Shown here: positions 47,201 to 60,485 of the stretch, piece by piece
How positions within the stretch are numbered: position 1 is the first letter of the stretch
Layout of the letters: every line of letters starts with the position of its first letter
Assembly: GCA_033239125.1 (NCBI GenBank)
Contig: BSWB01000004.1
Coordinates: forward strand, 30,625,501-30,689,500
DNA from: Fagopyrum homotropicum
Lineage: Eukaryota; Streptophyta; Magnoliopsida; Caryophyllales; Polygonaceae
Direction: 5' to 3'
Length of the DNA stretch: 64,000 nucleotides
The notes under the pieces: model-generated
Seen by the model: only the letters and a program-made list of their open reading frames with translations
Databases searched by the model: none
What the model was told of the DNA's origin: nothing
Program-made: the position numbers and the translations under genes

Positions 47201-48421
47201 TCATCACCCACACACACGTTCTCCTTCTTAGCATTGCTCAGTCTCATCACCATAATGGAAAACGATTGACTCCACAAGGTAATTCTACTATGTGACCTTT
47301 TTCCATGTAATCCTCCTCGTAACTCTCATATTTCTAAAGAAGTCTCCCGCTTGAGCTTTCACAAAAACCCTCACTTCACGCTATAGTTCTTCTGTAAGCT
47401 TAACTTACGCATCTCATGAATCTTCGTATTAGTTCGACCACACTTCACACTCTGACTCCCATGCTTAGGATCATCTAGGAAAAACTTCACGTCTCAAGGA
47501 AATACCACTTCTACCATTGCTAGTATGCACTCATTTCCTTCCCGCTCCGCGTCTTTAGTTATCCATGCGTCGTCTTGAAGAATCATAATTTCGTTGTCTC
47601 GACTTCACTTCATTGTTACTCGTCATTGCTTTCTCGGAACCACTCCCACAACTTCAGATTGCTTCCCTATTTGTATATCTTCCATCTCAGTTTTGCTTAT
47701 GTTGACTCGAGGTTCTCTTCTCTTTGTTTATCCTTGTGGTTAACATCATCTCTAGTCTTCATATGGCTGCTTAGATGCTCTCTAAGGAGTCTGAGGAATC
47801 ATAGGGGTGCTCACTAAAACGTGATGTTCAACTCGATACTTGAGCATTTTCGTCTTCGTGGTGACACTATCCTAAGCCAAAAGGCATTGTTCAAGGTGCG
47901 ATGATAGCTTTCTATCATCCTAACTATAAGGTCCAAAAACCATATGCTACTATATATCCTAGTACATGTATATGACTATATAAGTCCTATGTCCACATTG
48001 CTATAACCAACATATCACATCTAAGCAAAAACTATTACAACAAAACAAGGTCCTAACACTTATATGATATCATCATGCCACATGTACAAATATCAATATA
48101 AAAATCATGCCTTCATTTTCACATAACAAGTCCAACATGCATAACTATAATCCACATATAATAATATTCCAACAACATCCTAGGCCCACGATAAATATCT
48201 ACATAACTACACATATCTATATATATATATATACTAAAAATCCAATAAACTATGCTGCCGAGATCCACGGAAGGAGTGGTGGTCCGTACATTCTACCCCG
48301 ACTCATGCATGTGATTTTGAAAACGAAAACTCAGAACCCGCGGGGTTCTGTTTATTCATTATTCGGCCTTTAGAAGATTGTGAGTGCCATTGTTGTCAAC
48401 CTAGGGCTCTGATACCACTTT
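44214..48421 (-). mobile_element. Y interior 2
   Basis: 4208 bp, the same length as interior 1 and nearly identical; I saw one substitution, near 48134. It carries the same pol traces (45556-45768, 46705-46926), PPT (44219-44225) and primer site (48406-48417). Confidence 0.9.
48406..48417 (-). promoter_or_regulatory. Y primer binding site, interior 2
   Basis: GCTCTGATACCA on the plus strand next to LTR 3. Confidence 0.92.
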
Positions 48422-49812
48422 TGTAACACCCCGAATCCACGGGATTCGGAGCGCTACGGGTTAGGACCTCACAATGGGTCCCGACCCTTAGCCTGACAAC
48501 AATTTCACTGGATCTTACAACAAGACACAAATAAAGGCAAAACCGAAATTCATTTTAATGCAATGATATGAACCCCAAAAGAAAACAACGAAAGACTTCA
48601 ACCGAGATACAACGCTAAAGGCAACCGCCATACACGCGACATACATAATACCCTAAACAATACATAAAAACAACCCCCAAAACCCATCCTAAAATGTACG
48701 GACCCCGGCTGCCCACTCTTCCGGATCTCTCGGCCGCGCCCCTAACCTGCAAGGCAACTACAACAATATCGGTATAAAACCGTTAGCTAGCATTCAAGGC
48801 ATTAGAATCATGGTATTGGCACACACACACATAAGACATCATAAACACACAACATGTTCCAAAACACACAATCCGGTTTATTATCTTTTTATTATTAGGT
48901 CATATCCCGTTCTAATTCAACTTCTTTTGTGACACGAGAATCTTAAAGATCTCGCCCTTGTCCCCTTTCACCATACGGGTTTGTACTTGATGCGGATCAG
49001 CATCACCCGATGGACTGGTCGCAAGGCACCTCCCAGTCATCCCCATTTTGGACTGGACAAGCGGTCACCGCCCGTTATCATACACTTGGGCCAAATATAA
49101 ACATATAAAGTCGGTGGTCCTATTACCGGTTTAGATGTTATAACATAAGCAATAAACACACACATAAACAATAAACACACACCACCAAACACGCATTGAA
49201 ACTAATACAGAGAATACGAGCTAAGTAAGTCCGAAGACTTACCTCGTCTCGAAGCTAACCGAAAACGATATCACTCTCCAAAGGAAAACATAACCAAAGC
49301 CTGTTCAAGACAAGGCACAATAATCAACAACCACTCACACCAGCCAGAAGTCCTTAGACTTCTAGTCCTATAAGATCTTATTAGGTCATAAACTATCATA
49401 ATCTAGGATACACTCCTAGCCCTCATAAACTCACAAGATCTCAACTATAACCACGTGCTAGGATACTTCCATCCTAACTCCACAATCTCAAGAAACACAT
49501 ACTCACAACCTTAACAAAGCTCACATGATAACATACACACCTCAATACTTAGAACGTTCAAACAATCCTCAAATCCTCACCTAAAGTTTAAAGCCACTAC
49601 TTGGAATTCACTCTAAGTTATGCTAGATCCAACCTATCATGATACTAAAACTTAACATAACTAGATCGAGGAAAAAGATAACTCACATGACGTCAAAAGA
49701 CGGAAGTCGATCAATGGATGTCGATTTTGGACTTGTTAGGCCTTTATCGGGACGATTCCGAACCTAACACCAAAATTAAGCAAATTTAGCTCATATGCTA
49801 AATTTGAACGGA

Positions 49813-49879
<67 letters not shown>

Positions 49880-51273
49880 CTCTAAGGAAAAACTCGTTTT
49901 CAAAAGTCAACATTAAAACCCGGGATTACAATCTTTGAGCCATAACCGAATTAATCCAACAAAGACATAATGTACCGTGTATAAAAACATAAGAATATCC
50001 CGTAATTGAAATCCGAGTTTAAAATCGATAAATACATTTTTAGGGCAAAAAAAAAAGAGCAATTTCATAAACTTGGGTCATATTCCGTAAATACAACCTT
50101 GAGCATTTTCTGTAAATAATTTCAGCAGGGGTCAAATTGCAATGATCCAAAACTGTGGGTTAAAACCTGTAATTAATCCCAATGGCATACTCAAAAATTC
50201 TAGAAAACATGGGCCATATATTGTATATGTAAATTGGGCTTATAATATGTAATTATACTAATTAGTAAGGCCCGAAATGAAACAAAGAAGAACCCCTTCT
50301 TCAACCTTGCAGCACGCGCAGAGGGAAGGGAGGCGCAGCTCCGGCAGACGGCGAGGCAAGGCGACCCAGGTGAGGCTCCGGAAGGCGGCGGCCGTGGCAG
50401 ATCTAGCGCCAGCATTGGCGGACCTGGGTGGTGGTTTCCGGCTCAGCGGTGGGGCGCTGTAATAGATCTGGCGCCGAGATGCTCGCTACTGGTGGGGGCG
50501 TTCCGGTAGCGGCTGCGTTGGAGCTCGGCGACGGCTGCTCCAATCCGGTGGCGTTAGGGCAGGCATCCGGCGAGCCTCAAAGACGGTTTCACAGAAGAGA
50601 TGAGACAGGGAAGGGATTCGCAGGTTTGGCCGAGGCTTCCTTGGCGGCGGCAAGGTCTCCGGTCGACTCCAACACGCACTAGGGCAGGCCAAAACAGGGG
50701 TTTCCGGCGACGAATCCGGCGGTTCCTGTTGGATCGAAGACGGAATAGAGGAAGATAAATTTAGGAGGCAAGGCAGAGGGTGCGAGTGTGCCTCCTGAGT
50801 TGCGAGAGGTGGGAATCAAAGGGATTAGCAGTTGAGTGTATAGGGGTAGCGTGAGGGGTAGTGCAAAACAGACTATAGAGGAGCTAGAGGGCCGGCTAGG
50901 TGTAGAACCAAAGGCTAGGGATGGCTAGCTGGGCTGCAAGACAAGGCTAAGGAGAAGGACACGTCATCAGCCCGGAAGGATAAACAAATAAATAAAAAGA
51001 AGAAAGAAAATACGAGATCGGAATCAAAATAAACCCGATCAAAACAACCGGAATGGGATAATCGGATTGAAAACTTTTCCGAACTTTCCGCAAAAATAAA
51101 ATATTGAAAATATAACAAAATATATACTCGTAAAAATATAGTTGGAAATACAAAACCATCATCGCAATTGATTTTACGACATAATATCATAATTGAAACA
51201 CGGCTAATATAGTATATTGATAAAATCCGGAAAACAAAATATCGTAAACGCGCCTAAAAATTGGGGCGTTACA
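48422..51273 (-). mobile_element. Y LTR 3 (element 5' LTR)
   Basis: 2852 bp. Private variants: ATCGATAAAT, CTCGGCGACGG, GATCGAAGACGG, AGATAAATTT, CCTCCTGAGTTG, TTCCGCAAAA, GCAATTGATT. TA run shorter than in LTRs 1 and 2. Intron-like interval 48758-49242. Ends beside target duplicate CTGCA. Confidence 0.92.
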
Positions 51274-53749
51274 CTGCAGCTCCAACGTGGACTCTCCTCT
51301 CCTCTTCCTTCTCCTCTCCAGCCCAGTCGCCCCACAGACATTAACACCAGGGGAAGTCTTCACCGCTCTACAGTTCGATCTCGTTGTCCTCCTCATCTTG
51401 TGAGCCTTGTAGGTGTGTAAGACTCCCTCCTTCTTCCTTACTTTACTTGAGTCATATATGTACTTATAGCTGATGCCAAACCATCTAGGAGTCCATATAA
51501 TTCAGCCAAAGGAACAGCTGCAAGGAGCTGTTACATTTCTCAGTTTTCCGACATTGACGAACAGTCAACTTCGAGTATAGATCTGGGTAAGCTAGACTCT
51601 TCCTTTGCTCTTGGTTTTTGGATATGTTGTTGTCGGTATTGCAGTGTAGAACATACTGAAATTTGAGCCTATTCTGAGTTATAGTTTAGGAGATATGAGT
51701 TTATCAAGTTGGCTTCTCATGCAGTTTTCTAAGTGTGCTGAGTTTGAGGAAATTTGCTTGAGATGCAGTTTTGTAGAATAAATTTAGAGGGGTTATAGAT
51801 TTCTGTTAGACTTGAATTTCAGACAAGTTATAGTTGATATAGTATAGTAGATCATACTAAAATTTCAGAGGAATCCATGTTATGGTTTGAGAGATATGAG
51901 GTTTCAAAGTTCAGTTTTATAAATGTGCTCAGTTGAAAAAAACAGCATGGGATACTGTTTTGTGAGATAGTTTTGAATAGGCTTTTGATCTCTGTTAGGC
52001 TTGAATTTTTGATATGATATAGTTGACATCTTGTTGTAGATCATATTAAAATTTGGGAAGAATCGGAGTTACGGTTTGAGAGTTATTGTGTTTCAAAGTT
52101 GACGTTTTTATATATGTGCTGAGTGTTGGGGAAAATAGCAAGTGATGCTGTTTTGTGAAATGATTTTGAATAAGCTCTTGATATCCGTTGGGCTTGAATT
52201 TTGGATATGATATAGTTTACATATTGTTGTAGAACATATTAAAATTTGAGAGGCATCCAGCGAGTGGTTTGGGATGTATGATTTTTCAAAGATTGAGTCG
52301 TAAGAAGGTTTTCTGTTGTGCTGAAATTCGGTTTTGTGAGATAGTTTTAAATAAGATTTTGATCTCCTTTCCGGCTGAATTTTGGATATATTATAGATAA
52401 GATTTTATAGTAGAACATATCAAAATTTGGGATAAATCCAGTGAGTGTTTTAGGAGTTATGTTTTTTCAAAGTGTACTCAGATTTTGGCTAAGTATAGGA
52501 AACTTCAAGTGTTGTAACCAACTTTGGAATTTTTATAAAAATGATGGATGAACAGTTTTGAGAAATTCTTGCTCCTAAGGTAGAGGGAACATCATAGATG
52601 ATCTAGAGAATTGTTTCGAAATTTTTATAAGCTTTTACGAATTTTATATTTGAAACCGAAGTTGGACCTTTCTGATCTTCCGGAAAATAGGAAATAAGAA
52701 AAGTGACAGTTTGTAACCAAACTAAACTTTAGGACTTAGAATATGACTTTATAGTCTCAAATAGAAGTTTAGACTTGAGTTTTGGAAATTCTGGGAGTTT
52801 CGGGACCAAGGGTAAAATAGTCATTTTACCATAAATTAGTACTGTAATTGGTTATGTCCTATTACGATCTTCTATCTTAGAAGTCTTAGACTTCTAATTA
52901 CGTGGGAGTGTGCTAATGCACTTATCTCCTTTGGCAGGCAACTGAGTTGCTACAGTTTACAGAGCGAGTTTGGTTTACAGAGAGTCGAGATTTATAACAG
53001 GTAAGTCCTTTGGGCTTACTTAGCTGACTTCTGAATATGAGCATGAATGATGATAGTGGTGTGTGATTGAGATGTTTATATTTATATTTTAGTAATAATT
53101 AATTACCGACCTATACTTGGCCTAAGAGTAACGGGCGGTGGCATTCTGCTCAGTTAGCTTGAGGGCGCTGAGGGTTTCTTTAGGGACTAGTCCACACTCG
53201 GTTTGTAGTGATGCTACCAGCGGAGGTAAGCTAGACCTACACCCAGTTGGATAAGGAACGGAGGCGAGAACTCTTAAGAGTTCTCGTGCCACAACTGTAA
53301 AATTGAGTAAGATGAATCACCTAAATAATAGATAATAAACGGTTGGGTGCCAGCATGATGTTTGTTTATCATTTTTCTGCGTGTGTTTGTGCTGTTGTTA
53401 TTCTACTTATATTTGGATAGTTAGCTAACGGTTTAGCCGTGTTGTAGATCAGTAGAGATAAACAGTTGCAGAGAGATTCGGGACGGATGGTCAGCCGGGT
53501 CCACGTACTCATTAGATGGGGACGGGGGAGTCTTCCATACGTCATGCATGTTATGTATCTTTATATATGTTTGTAAGGCTGTCACATGTGTACCTTCATA
53601 CCATTAAAAATAATATGTTTTGGAAATTGTTTTAATTACATTTGTGCCTTGTTGTAAGATCTTAGTGAAGTTGTTGTTAAACCAAGGTCGAGACCCATTG
53701 TGAGGTTCTAACCAGTAGCTCCCTGAGTTCTCAAATTTGGGGTGTTACA
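51274..53749 (+). mobile_element. Hybrid X-family LTR, right part (B joined to A)
   Basis: Continues LTR B after Y. From about 51850 it is almost identical to LTR A (28500-30402) and ends at the same U position (ATGTCAGCATC). Its left end (33379) lies in a different part of U, so the flanks do not match. Intron-like interval 53001-53447. There is one more of the about 190-bp units than in A. Confidence 0.85.
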
Positions 53750-54748
53750 ATGTCAGCATCAAATTAGACGACATCAATTATTTTGAATGCAAAATATCAA
53801 TTATACATAACATAACATTATTAAAGTTTTTAACTAAATGATTTATTATATATGTTTTAAAATACTATGGCATTCAATTAAATGAATAAAAACCTAATTT
53901 TATCAATATGCTTAGATATTTTACGCAAAACCCTTTTTGGTTAGATAACAAATTAAGATAGTTTCTTTACTTTTATCCAAAATTATGAAAACATCAAGGA
54001 AACTATACATACATCAAACCCATTTAATAAATCCTATTGTCAAATACAATAGAATCAACAAAAATATATGAATATCCTTTTTTAAATTGATTGATCATCT
54101 CTTTATGAGGAATATGATGTATAGTAAAACACGAATAATAAAAATAAATACATAAATTTAATCCCGTATTTGTCGAGTAGTGTAGTAGTAAAAATTAATA
54201 AATAACACACTTTATCATAAATTTTAATAATTGCATAAACATGTAAAGTGGTTGATGTTATAAGAAGAAGAAAAAATAAGAGTACTTTTTACAAAAAAGA
54301 AACATAAATATTATAGAATTAAGCATGTTAACAGTACAATTATACAATAAGTATTATATTCTAAAAGTGTATCTTACCAATATTGATGATAAAAAAAACA
54401 TTTTCAAAGGTTAATGACCCTAACTTTGTGCACCTTTGGAAGGAGACTTAAGCCTCTCATTTGTTGAACCCGTTGACATGTAAAATATACTTGGTTTTCC
54501 ACGAACCCTTCAACAACAATTGATCATCATAAAGGGTATATTGATTCAATATTTCTGCAAGAGAGTGTTAAAATGGTGTTCATCATCCAACATGTTCAAA
54601 TTGAAGTTATTATTACAACGGGTGACTTTTTATGAATAAGACAATTTATCAAAATTGCTCCCGCACGAGCACACTTAACTTCAGAGTTCTTTGTCCTCAC
54701 TCGACCACTGAAAAGAAGAATTTTTTTTGACATGGGTAGCAATCCATC
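53750..54748. repeat. Second copy of U (unit 2 right part and start of unit 3)
   Basis: Equals 30403-31400 with only a few base changes. The unit boundary is at 54307. Interrupted by a solo LTR after AATCCATC. Confidence 0.9.
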
Positions 54749-57601
54749 TGTAACACCCCGAATCCGCGGGACTCGGGGCGCTACGGGTTGGGACCTCACA
54801 ATGGGTCCCGACCCTTAGCCTGACAACAATTTCACCGGATCTTTCAACATGGCACAAATAAAGGCAAACAAAAATTCCTTTTAATGCAAATGATAAGAAA
54901 CCCGAAGGAAAACAACAAAAGACTTCAGCCGATAATCAACACCAAAGATCAAAACGCCATACACACGGCATACCAACATAATAAACGAAGAATAAAACAC
55001 AACCCGACTCCAACCAAAACCCACTCCTAAAATGTACGGAACCCCGGCTGCCCACTCTTCTGGATATCTCGGCCGCTTTCCTAACCTGCAAGTCAACTAC
55101 AACAATATCGGTATAAAACCGTTAGCTAGCATTCAAGGCATTAGAATCATGGTATTGGCACACACACACATAAGGCATCATAAACACACAACATGTTCCA
55201 AAACACACAATCCGATTTATTATCTTTTTATTATTAGGTCATATCCCGTTCTAATTCAACTTCTTTTGTGACACGAGAATCTTAAAGGATCCCGCCCTTG
55301 TCCCCTTTCACCAAACAGGTTTGGGCCAGATGCGAATCAGCATCACCTGTTGGACTGGTCGCAAGGCACCTCCCGACCATCCCCATTTTGGGCCGGACAT
55401 AGTGGTCACCGCCCGTTATCATACACTTGGGCCAAATATAAACATATAAAGTCGGTGGTCCTATTACCGGTTTAGATGTTATAACATAAGCAATAAACAC
55501 ACACATAAACAATAAACACACACCACCAAACACGCATTGAAACTAATACAGAGAATACGAGCTAAGTAAGTCCGAAGACTTACCTCGTCCCAAAGATAAA
55601 CCCGATAACCACTGCCCACAACTTCCCGTAGGAAGGCACTCAACGCCTGATCAAAACAAGGCACACGATCAACATCTCTCTCACATGCTAGAAGTCCTTA
55701 GACTTCTAGTACCAATGATCTCGCAAGATCATAAACTATAACAACGTAGGGGCATCTACCCTCCCAAGGATCTTGCAAGATCGTAACTCATAACAACATA
55801 CTAGGATAAGCCAAACCTAAACCCCAAAATCCCACAAGATCATACGACCCCAACCTCGAGCCTAAGAATGCTCACAAGATCAACCATATAACTTAAAGCC
55901 TTATAACAACCTCACAAGATAACCAAACACCTCAAGTCTTAGCACAATCATAAATCCTCAAAACTCACCTAAGGTTCAAGACCACTACTTGACATTCACT
56001 CTAAGTTATGCTAGATTCAACCTAGCATGATACTAATACTAAACATAACTAAATCGAGGAAGAGAATACTCACACGACGTCAAGACGGATGTCGAACTTG
56101 GACTCGTTAGGCCTTTATCGGGGCGCTTCCGGACCTAAAACCAAAGCTAAGCAAATTTAGCTAAACGCTAAATTTGAAAGGAAGATTTAACGCATAAAAT
56201 ATTCTAATGAAAACTCGCTTTTAAAACCAAGGTTAAAACTCGTAAAAATATTTTCCGGGAATTTATACAATTTTAGAAATTTGGGTCATAAACCACAAAT
56301 TAAAACTTTAGGTTGATTCCCAAAAAATATTACAACCGAGGGAATAAAGTCACATTCTCAAAATCTGGGTTCAAAACTGCAATATCACAATTTGGGCACA
56401 TTTAGTAATTAATTATTGCAGGGGCATATTTGAAAACATCCAAATTTGTAGGCACAAATTGCAAGTTCAAAGTATGGGGTATAAATTGTAATTATACTAA
56501 AAACAAGGGGGTCCGATTGAATTTGAAGAAGGGTTTCCTTTTAACCCTGTCGATGTAAGCGCAACTACGCAGGGCTGGGGAAACAAGTGCCCACCGGCGG
56601 AGGGGATGAGGAGGAAGGCGGCGCTCCAATCGGCAAAGCTCAGAGACGACCACTTCTGGCGCTCCGGCTGACTAGGGCGGCCACACTAGATGAGTCGACC
56701 AGTGGGTGTTGCTCCAATTAAGTGGTTACAGAGAAGAGACGAAAGAGAGGCGGAGCAAGGGAGGTGGAGATGCTTGGCCGCTCCGGCGTTCCAGCAGGCG
56801 GCTAGGCACGTCTCCCACCAAGGGTTGCACAGGGGAACGGCTTCCATTGACTGGGCTTCGCTTCCCCCAAGCCGGACGCCGCAGGCCAACGACATAGAAG
56901 GAGAGGTGGATCTGGAAGAGCTCTCCGGTGACAGGCGAAGCGAGGCGAGGCTCCTAGTCTCCGGGGTGGCAGCCGGCGGAGGCTGATTGCTGAGGTGGAG
57001 CGTCTGCTGCTGGGGTACCCGATCGGCTGCACTTGCAGTAGAGGTGGTGAGGAGAAACGAAGATGGTGGTTGCCGGTGTGAGGGAAGAATGGTGAGGTTG
57101 AGAGAGGGAGAGATTGCAGGCCATGTTGTAGGAGGGAGGGGTCGGGTAGCTTGCTTGCTTGCAAGCTAAAGCTGTAGAGTCTATGGCTAGCAGAAACAGG
57201 GAAGCTAGAAGGTCTGATGGGCTAAGCTACACTAGCAGTGAACAGGAACACGCCATCAACCATTTGGGCCAGGTGGACAAGGAGAGCAGAAGGGGAAATG
57301 GGTAAGAGGAAATAAAACCAACCGGGTAGAATTTATTCGGGACGAGATTTTCGGAACGGAAAATTTTCCGTAATATAAACTACGGAAAATATATGGATCA
57401 AATATATAACTCTACTCGCAAAAATATGCTTTGCGATATAAAAACCATCCTCGTCAATTATTTTCTAGAGTAAAAGGAATAATCTAAACGCGGGTAATAA
57501 AATATACCGATATACTCGTGAGACATACCTAAGATAATAAAATATCGATAACCGTCGGAAAATAATTATCGAAATCGCACTCAATAAACGGGGCATTACA
57601 C
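54749..57601 (-). mobile_element. Solo LTR of the V type, reversed
   Basis: 2853 bp, TGTAACACCCCG to GGGGCATTACA, flanked by CCATC (54744-54748 and 57602-57606), with no interior. On the minus strand it starts TGTAATGCCCCGTTTATTGA, closer to V (TGTAACATCCTGTTTATTGG) than to Y. It has a GC-rich island at about 56560-57150 and an intron-like interval (55097-55583) with the GTAAGTC-TTCG-GACTTAC hairpin, but no TA run at the usual place. Absent from the first copy of the duplication. Confidence 0.92.
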
Positions 57602-58508
57602 CATCCTTATAAGTTAACCATAAATCTCCATTCAAATGATGCAAATAACAATTTTACCAGGTGTTACCGCTTCTAACTCCAATTTAAACGTATTGGAAGA
57701 TGAATCCGTTTTTAATGTTTTTGGAGAAAATTTTGGATCAATATAATCTGTTTTGATGACCGAATAATGTTGAACGGGTATACTTGTAGAATTTATAGAT
57801 TCTTTCTATCGTGATTGAAATATATTATAAGGTGTATACAAAAAACAAAAGCAATAATCATTATTGAAACTCTCAATTGATTTTACCAACCAACTAAATT
57901 AACTATAATATTTAATAATCATATAATATCCAAGTGAATCAACCGATATATTCACTTGTGTGGGATTAATTATTCATTATCAATATTGTTAGATATTAAG
58001 TAACACATCAAAAGATTTATTAGTTTTTTCCATAATATTCTTTAAATCTCAAATATTTTATATAAAATATTTTTTATTCATTATTATTTACTAAGTAACT
58101 AAATAATATATTATATTAATAACAATATATTGAATACAAAAAATAAATTTGGCCACCCTAGTTATTTTATTGTACCATAAATATTCTTCCGAAAATCTTC
58201 ATTTTTATATATATTTTAAGATTTAATATACTATGCTAAATAATACACTCAAATAAAATATCATAAAACCAAGTCATCGAATAAAAGAAAACCGATTTCA
58301 CTAATCCAATTTGTTATTTTTCAAAGAATTTTTCGATGTCAACATCAAATTAGACGAAATCAACTATTTTGAATGCAAAATATCAATTATACATAACATA
58401 ACATTATTAAAGTTTTTAACTAAATGATTTATTATATATGTTTTAAAATACTATTGCATTCAATTAAATGAATAAAAACCTAATTTTATCAATATGCTTA
58501 GATATTTT
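57602..58508. repeat. Second copy of U unit 3, continued
   Basis: Matches about 31397-32304 with few changes (for example GTTATTTTATTG for GTTAGTTTATTG). Confidence 0.9.
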
Positions 58509-58581
58509 GGTAAATGTTCAGGTACGGTCACTTTATTGCGGTACGGTCGTACGGCCGTACCGCAGGGCGACACGTGTACCG

Positions 58582-58612
<31 letters not shown>

Positions 58613-59270
58613 CTTTTCTGGAACGATTTTTTTTTTTTTTTCCCGGAAACTAATGAAAATTTATTTGAACTACCATGTTATAATTTATGCACTATTATCC
58701 TATAAACTTTGAACTATTCCCATATAATCAATGAACTATTACTTTTTAATATAATCCAGAACTATTCTATTATAATTCATGAACTATCCCATAATAAGTT
58801 TTGAACTATTACTTTCACTCCTTTATAAATTTTTGCACTTTAAACTATTCTATTATAATTCATGAACTATTCTATTATAATTCATGAACTATCCCATAAT
58901 AAGTTTTGAACTATTACTTTCACTCCTTTATAAATTTTGCACTATGAATTATTCTATTATAATTCATGAACTATCCTTTTAGAAGTTATGAACTATTACT
59001 TAATAAGTTTTGAACTATTACTTTCAATCCTTTATAAATTTTACACTATGAACTTTTCTATTATAATTCATGAACTATCCTTTTATAAGTTATGAACTAT
59101 TCCATAATAAGTTTTGAACTATTACTTTTACTCGTTTAAAAAAAAAAAAAAAACTCGTTCAGAAAAACAAAAATAGAAAATTTTTTTTTTTTTTTTTCCG
59201 GGACACGTGTCGGCCGTACAGACGGCCGCACGGCCTTACCGGAATAATGGGCCTTACTTGAATAACACCC
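58509..59270. mobile_element. Mutator-like element, second copy by segmental duplication
   Basis: Same element, same target site and same neighbours as at 32305-33064, differing mainly in T-tract length (762 against 760 bp). It was copied by the duplication and did not insert independently. Confidence 0.85.
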
Positions 59271-59584
59271 TAGATATTTTACGCAAAACCCTTTTTGGTT
59301 AGATAACAAATTAAGATAGTTTCTTTACTTTTATCCAAAATTATGAAAACATCAAGGAAACTATACATACATCCAACCCATTTAATAAATCCTATTGTCA
59401 AATACAATAGAATCAACAAAAATATATGAATATCCTTTTTTAAATTGATTGATCATCTCTTTATGAGGAATAGGATGTATAGTAAAACACGAATAATAAA
59501 AATAAATACATAAATTTAATCCCGTATTTGTCGAGTAGTGTAGTAGTAAAAATTAATAAATAACACACTTTATCATAAATTTTA
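59271..59584. repeat. Second copy of U unit 3, end
   Basis: Matches 33065-33378 and stops at the same base where LTR B begins. Confidence 0.9.
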
Positions 59585-60485
59585 TGTAATACCCGAAAAT
59601 TTAATTTCCGGTAAACCCCGAATCAACAGAAACCTTGTTTTTTTTTATGAAGAGTTAATCACATAAAATATTCTTTACCCACATCTATGATTTTATGTGA
59701 AAGTTAATCATATAAAATCCCACTTAAAACACTCTTACAACCCATATAGTATTTGATCCATTTGACAAACCCATGACTAAGTCATGACCAGGCCTTCCGG
59801 GCCCATTTATTGACAAGATCACTTCAACCCCTTGACAAGGCCTTACAAATGTCAGCCCATTCCATTACCTTCCTTGCTGCAACCCATGTCTCTAGCTCAG
59901 CAGCCCATCAACCCTTCCCTACACGCTGGCCCAATGATGAAGTCCAGTGAAGCCGTCAGGAAGCCAACAAGAGAGCCTATCTTCTTCAACACGTACAGGC
60001 CGAATCATCCTTCTTTCTACAACTCCGGTTTTACAGCTCCTCCTTCCTCATTTGACGTCCAGATGCACGCTGCAAATCACCCTAGCCTATCCCCTCAATC
60101 CCGCAGATTCTGGCACTTTCCTTCTACAGATCAACTAACAGATGCTTACGGTAATCGCACTCCACTCCGTCCGGCTTCGAGAACCCTAGCCACTGCATCT
60201 CATCCGTCCTACACACTGCTTCCGTCCATCCCTAGATCTGCACAGTCGGACCATCCTCCAACTCTCGGGACGCACAGTCGGACCTTCAAGCCCTCTACTG
60301 CAGCATCGTCGACGTCTCCCAAACCGCAGCAGCGCCGAAGGGATTTGTCTCAACTTCTGCAATTGCAGCGCCGACGTCTCCCAAGCTTGCAGAAGCGATA
60401 ACAGGGCCCCTTTCAGCCTTGCTGCAACGCCGACGTCTCCCAAGCCTGCAGAAGCGGTAGCAGGGCCCCTTTCAGCCTTGCTGCA
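59585..60485 (+). mobile_element. LTR B 5' part, second copy
   Basis: Same 901 bp as 33379-34279, including the 59-bp repeat and the frame at 59832-60401, with rare substitutions (CGATAACAGG for CGATAGCAGG). Confidence 0.9.

Larger units (their letters stand above)
34280..51273 (-). mobile_element. Y: tandem dimer of a non-autonomous gypsy-type element
   Basis: Three LTRs and two interiors in the order LTR-int-LTR-int-LTR, with a period of about 7070 bp. One target duplication flanks the whole (CTGCA at 34275-34279 and 51274-51278). Primer sites and polypurine tracts place the element on the minus strand. Neither junction of the middle LTR has a target duplication, so this is not two insertions. 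Confidence 0.93.

Noticed and set aside
34280..51273. Two independent Y insertions side by side
   Set aside because: No target duplication beside the middle LTR, exact sharing of that LTR, and its chimeric variants favour unequal recombination.
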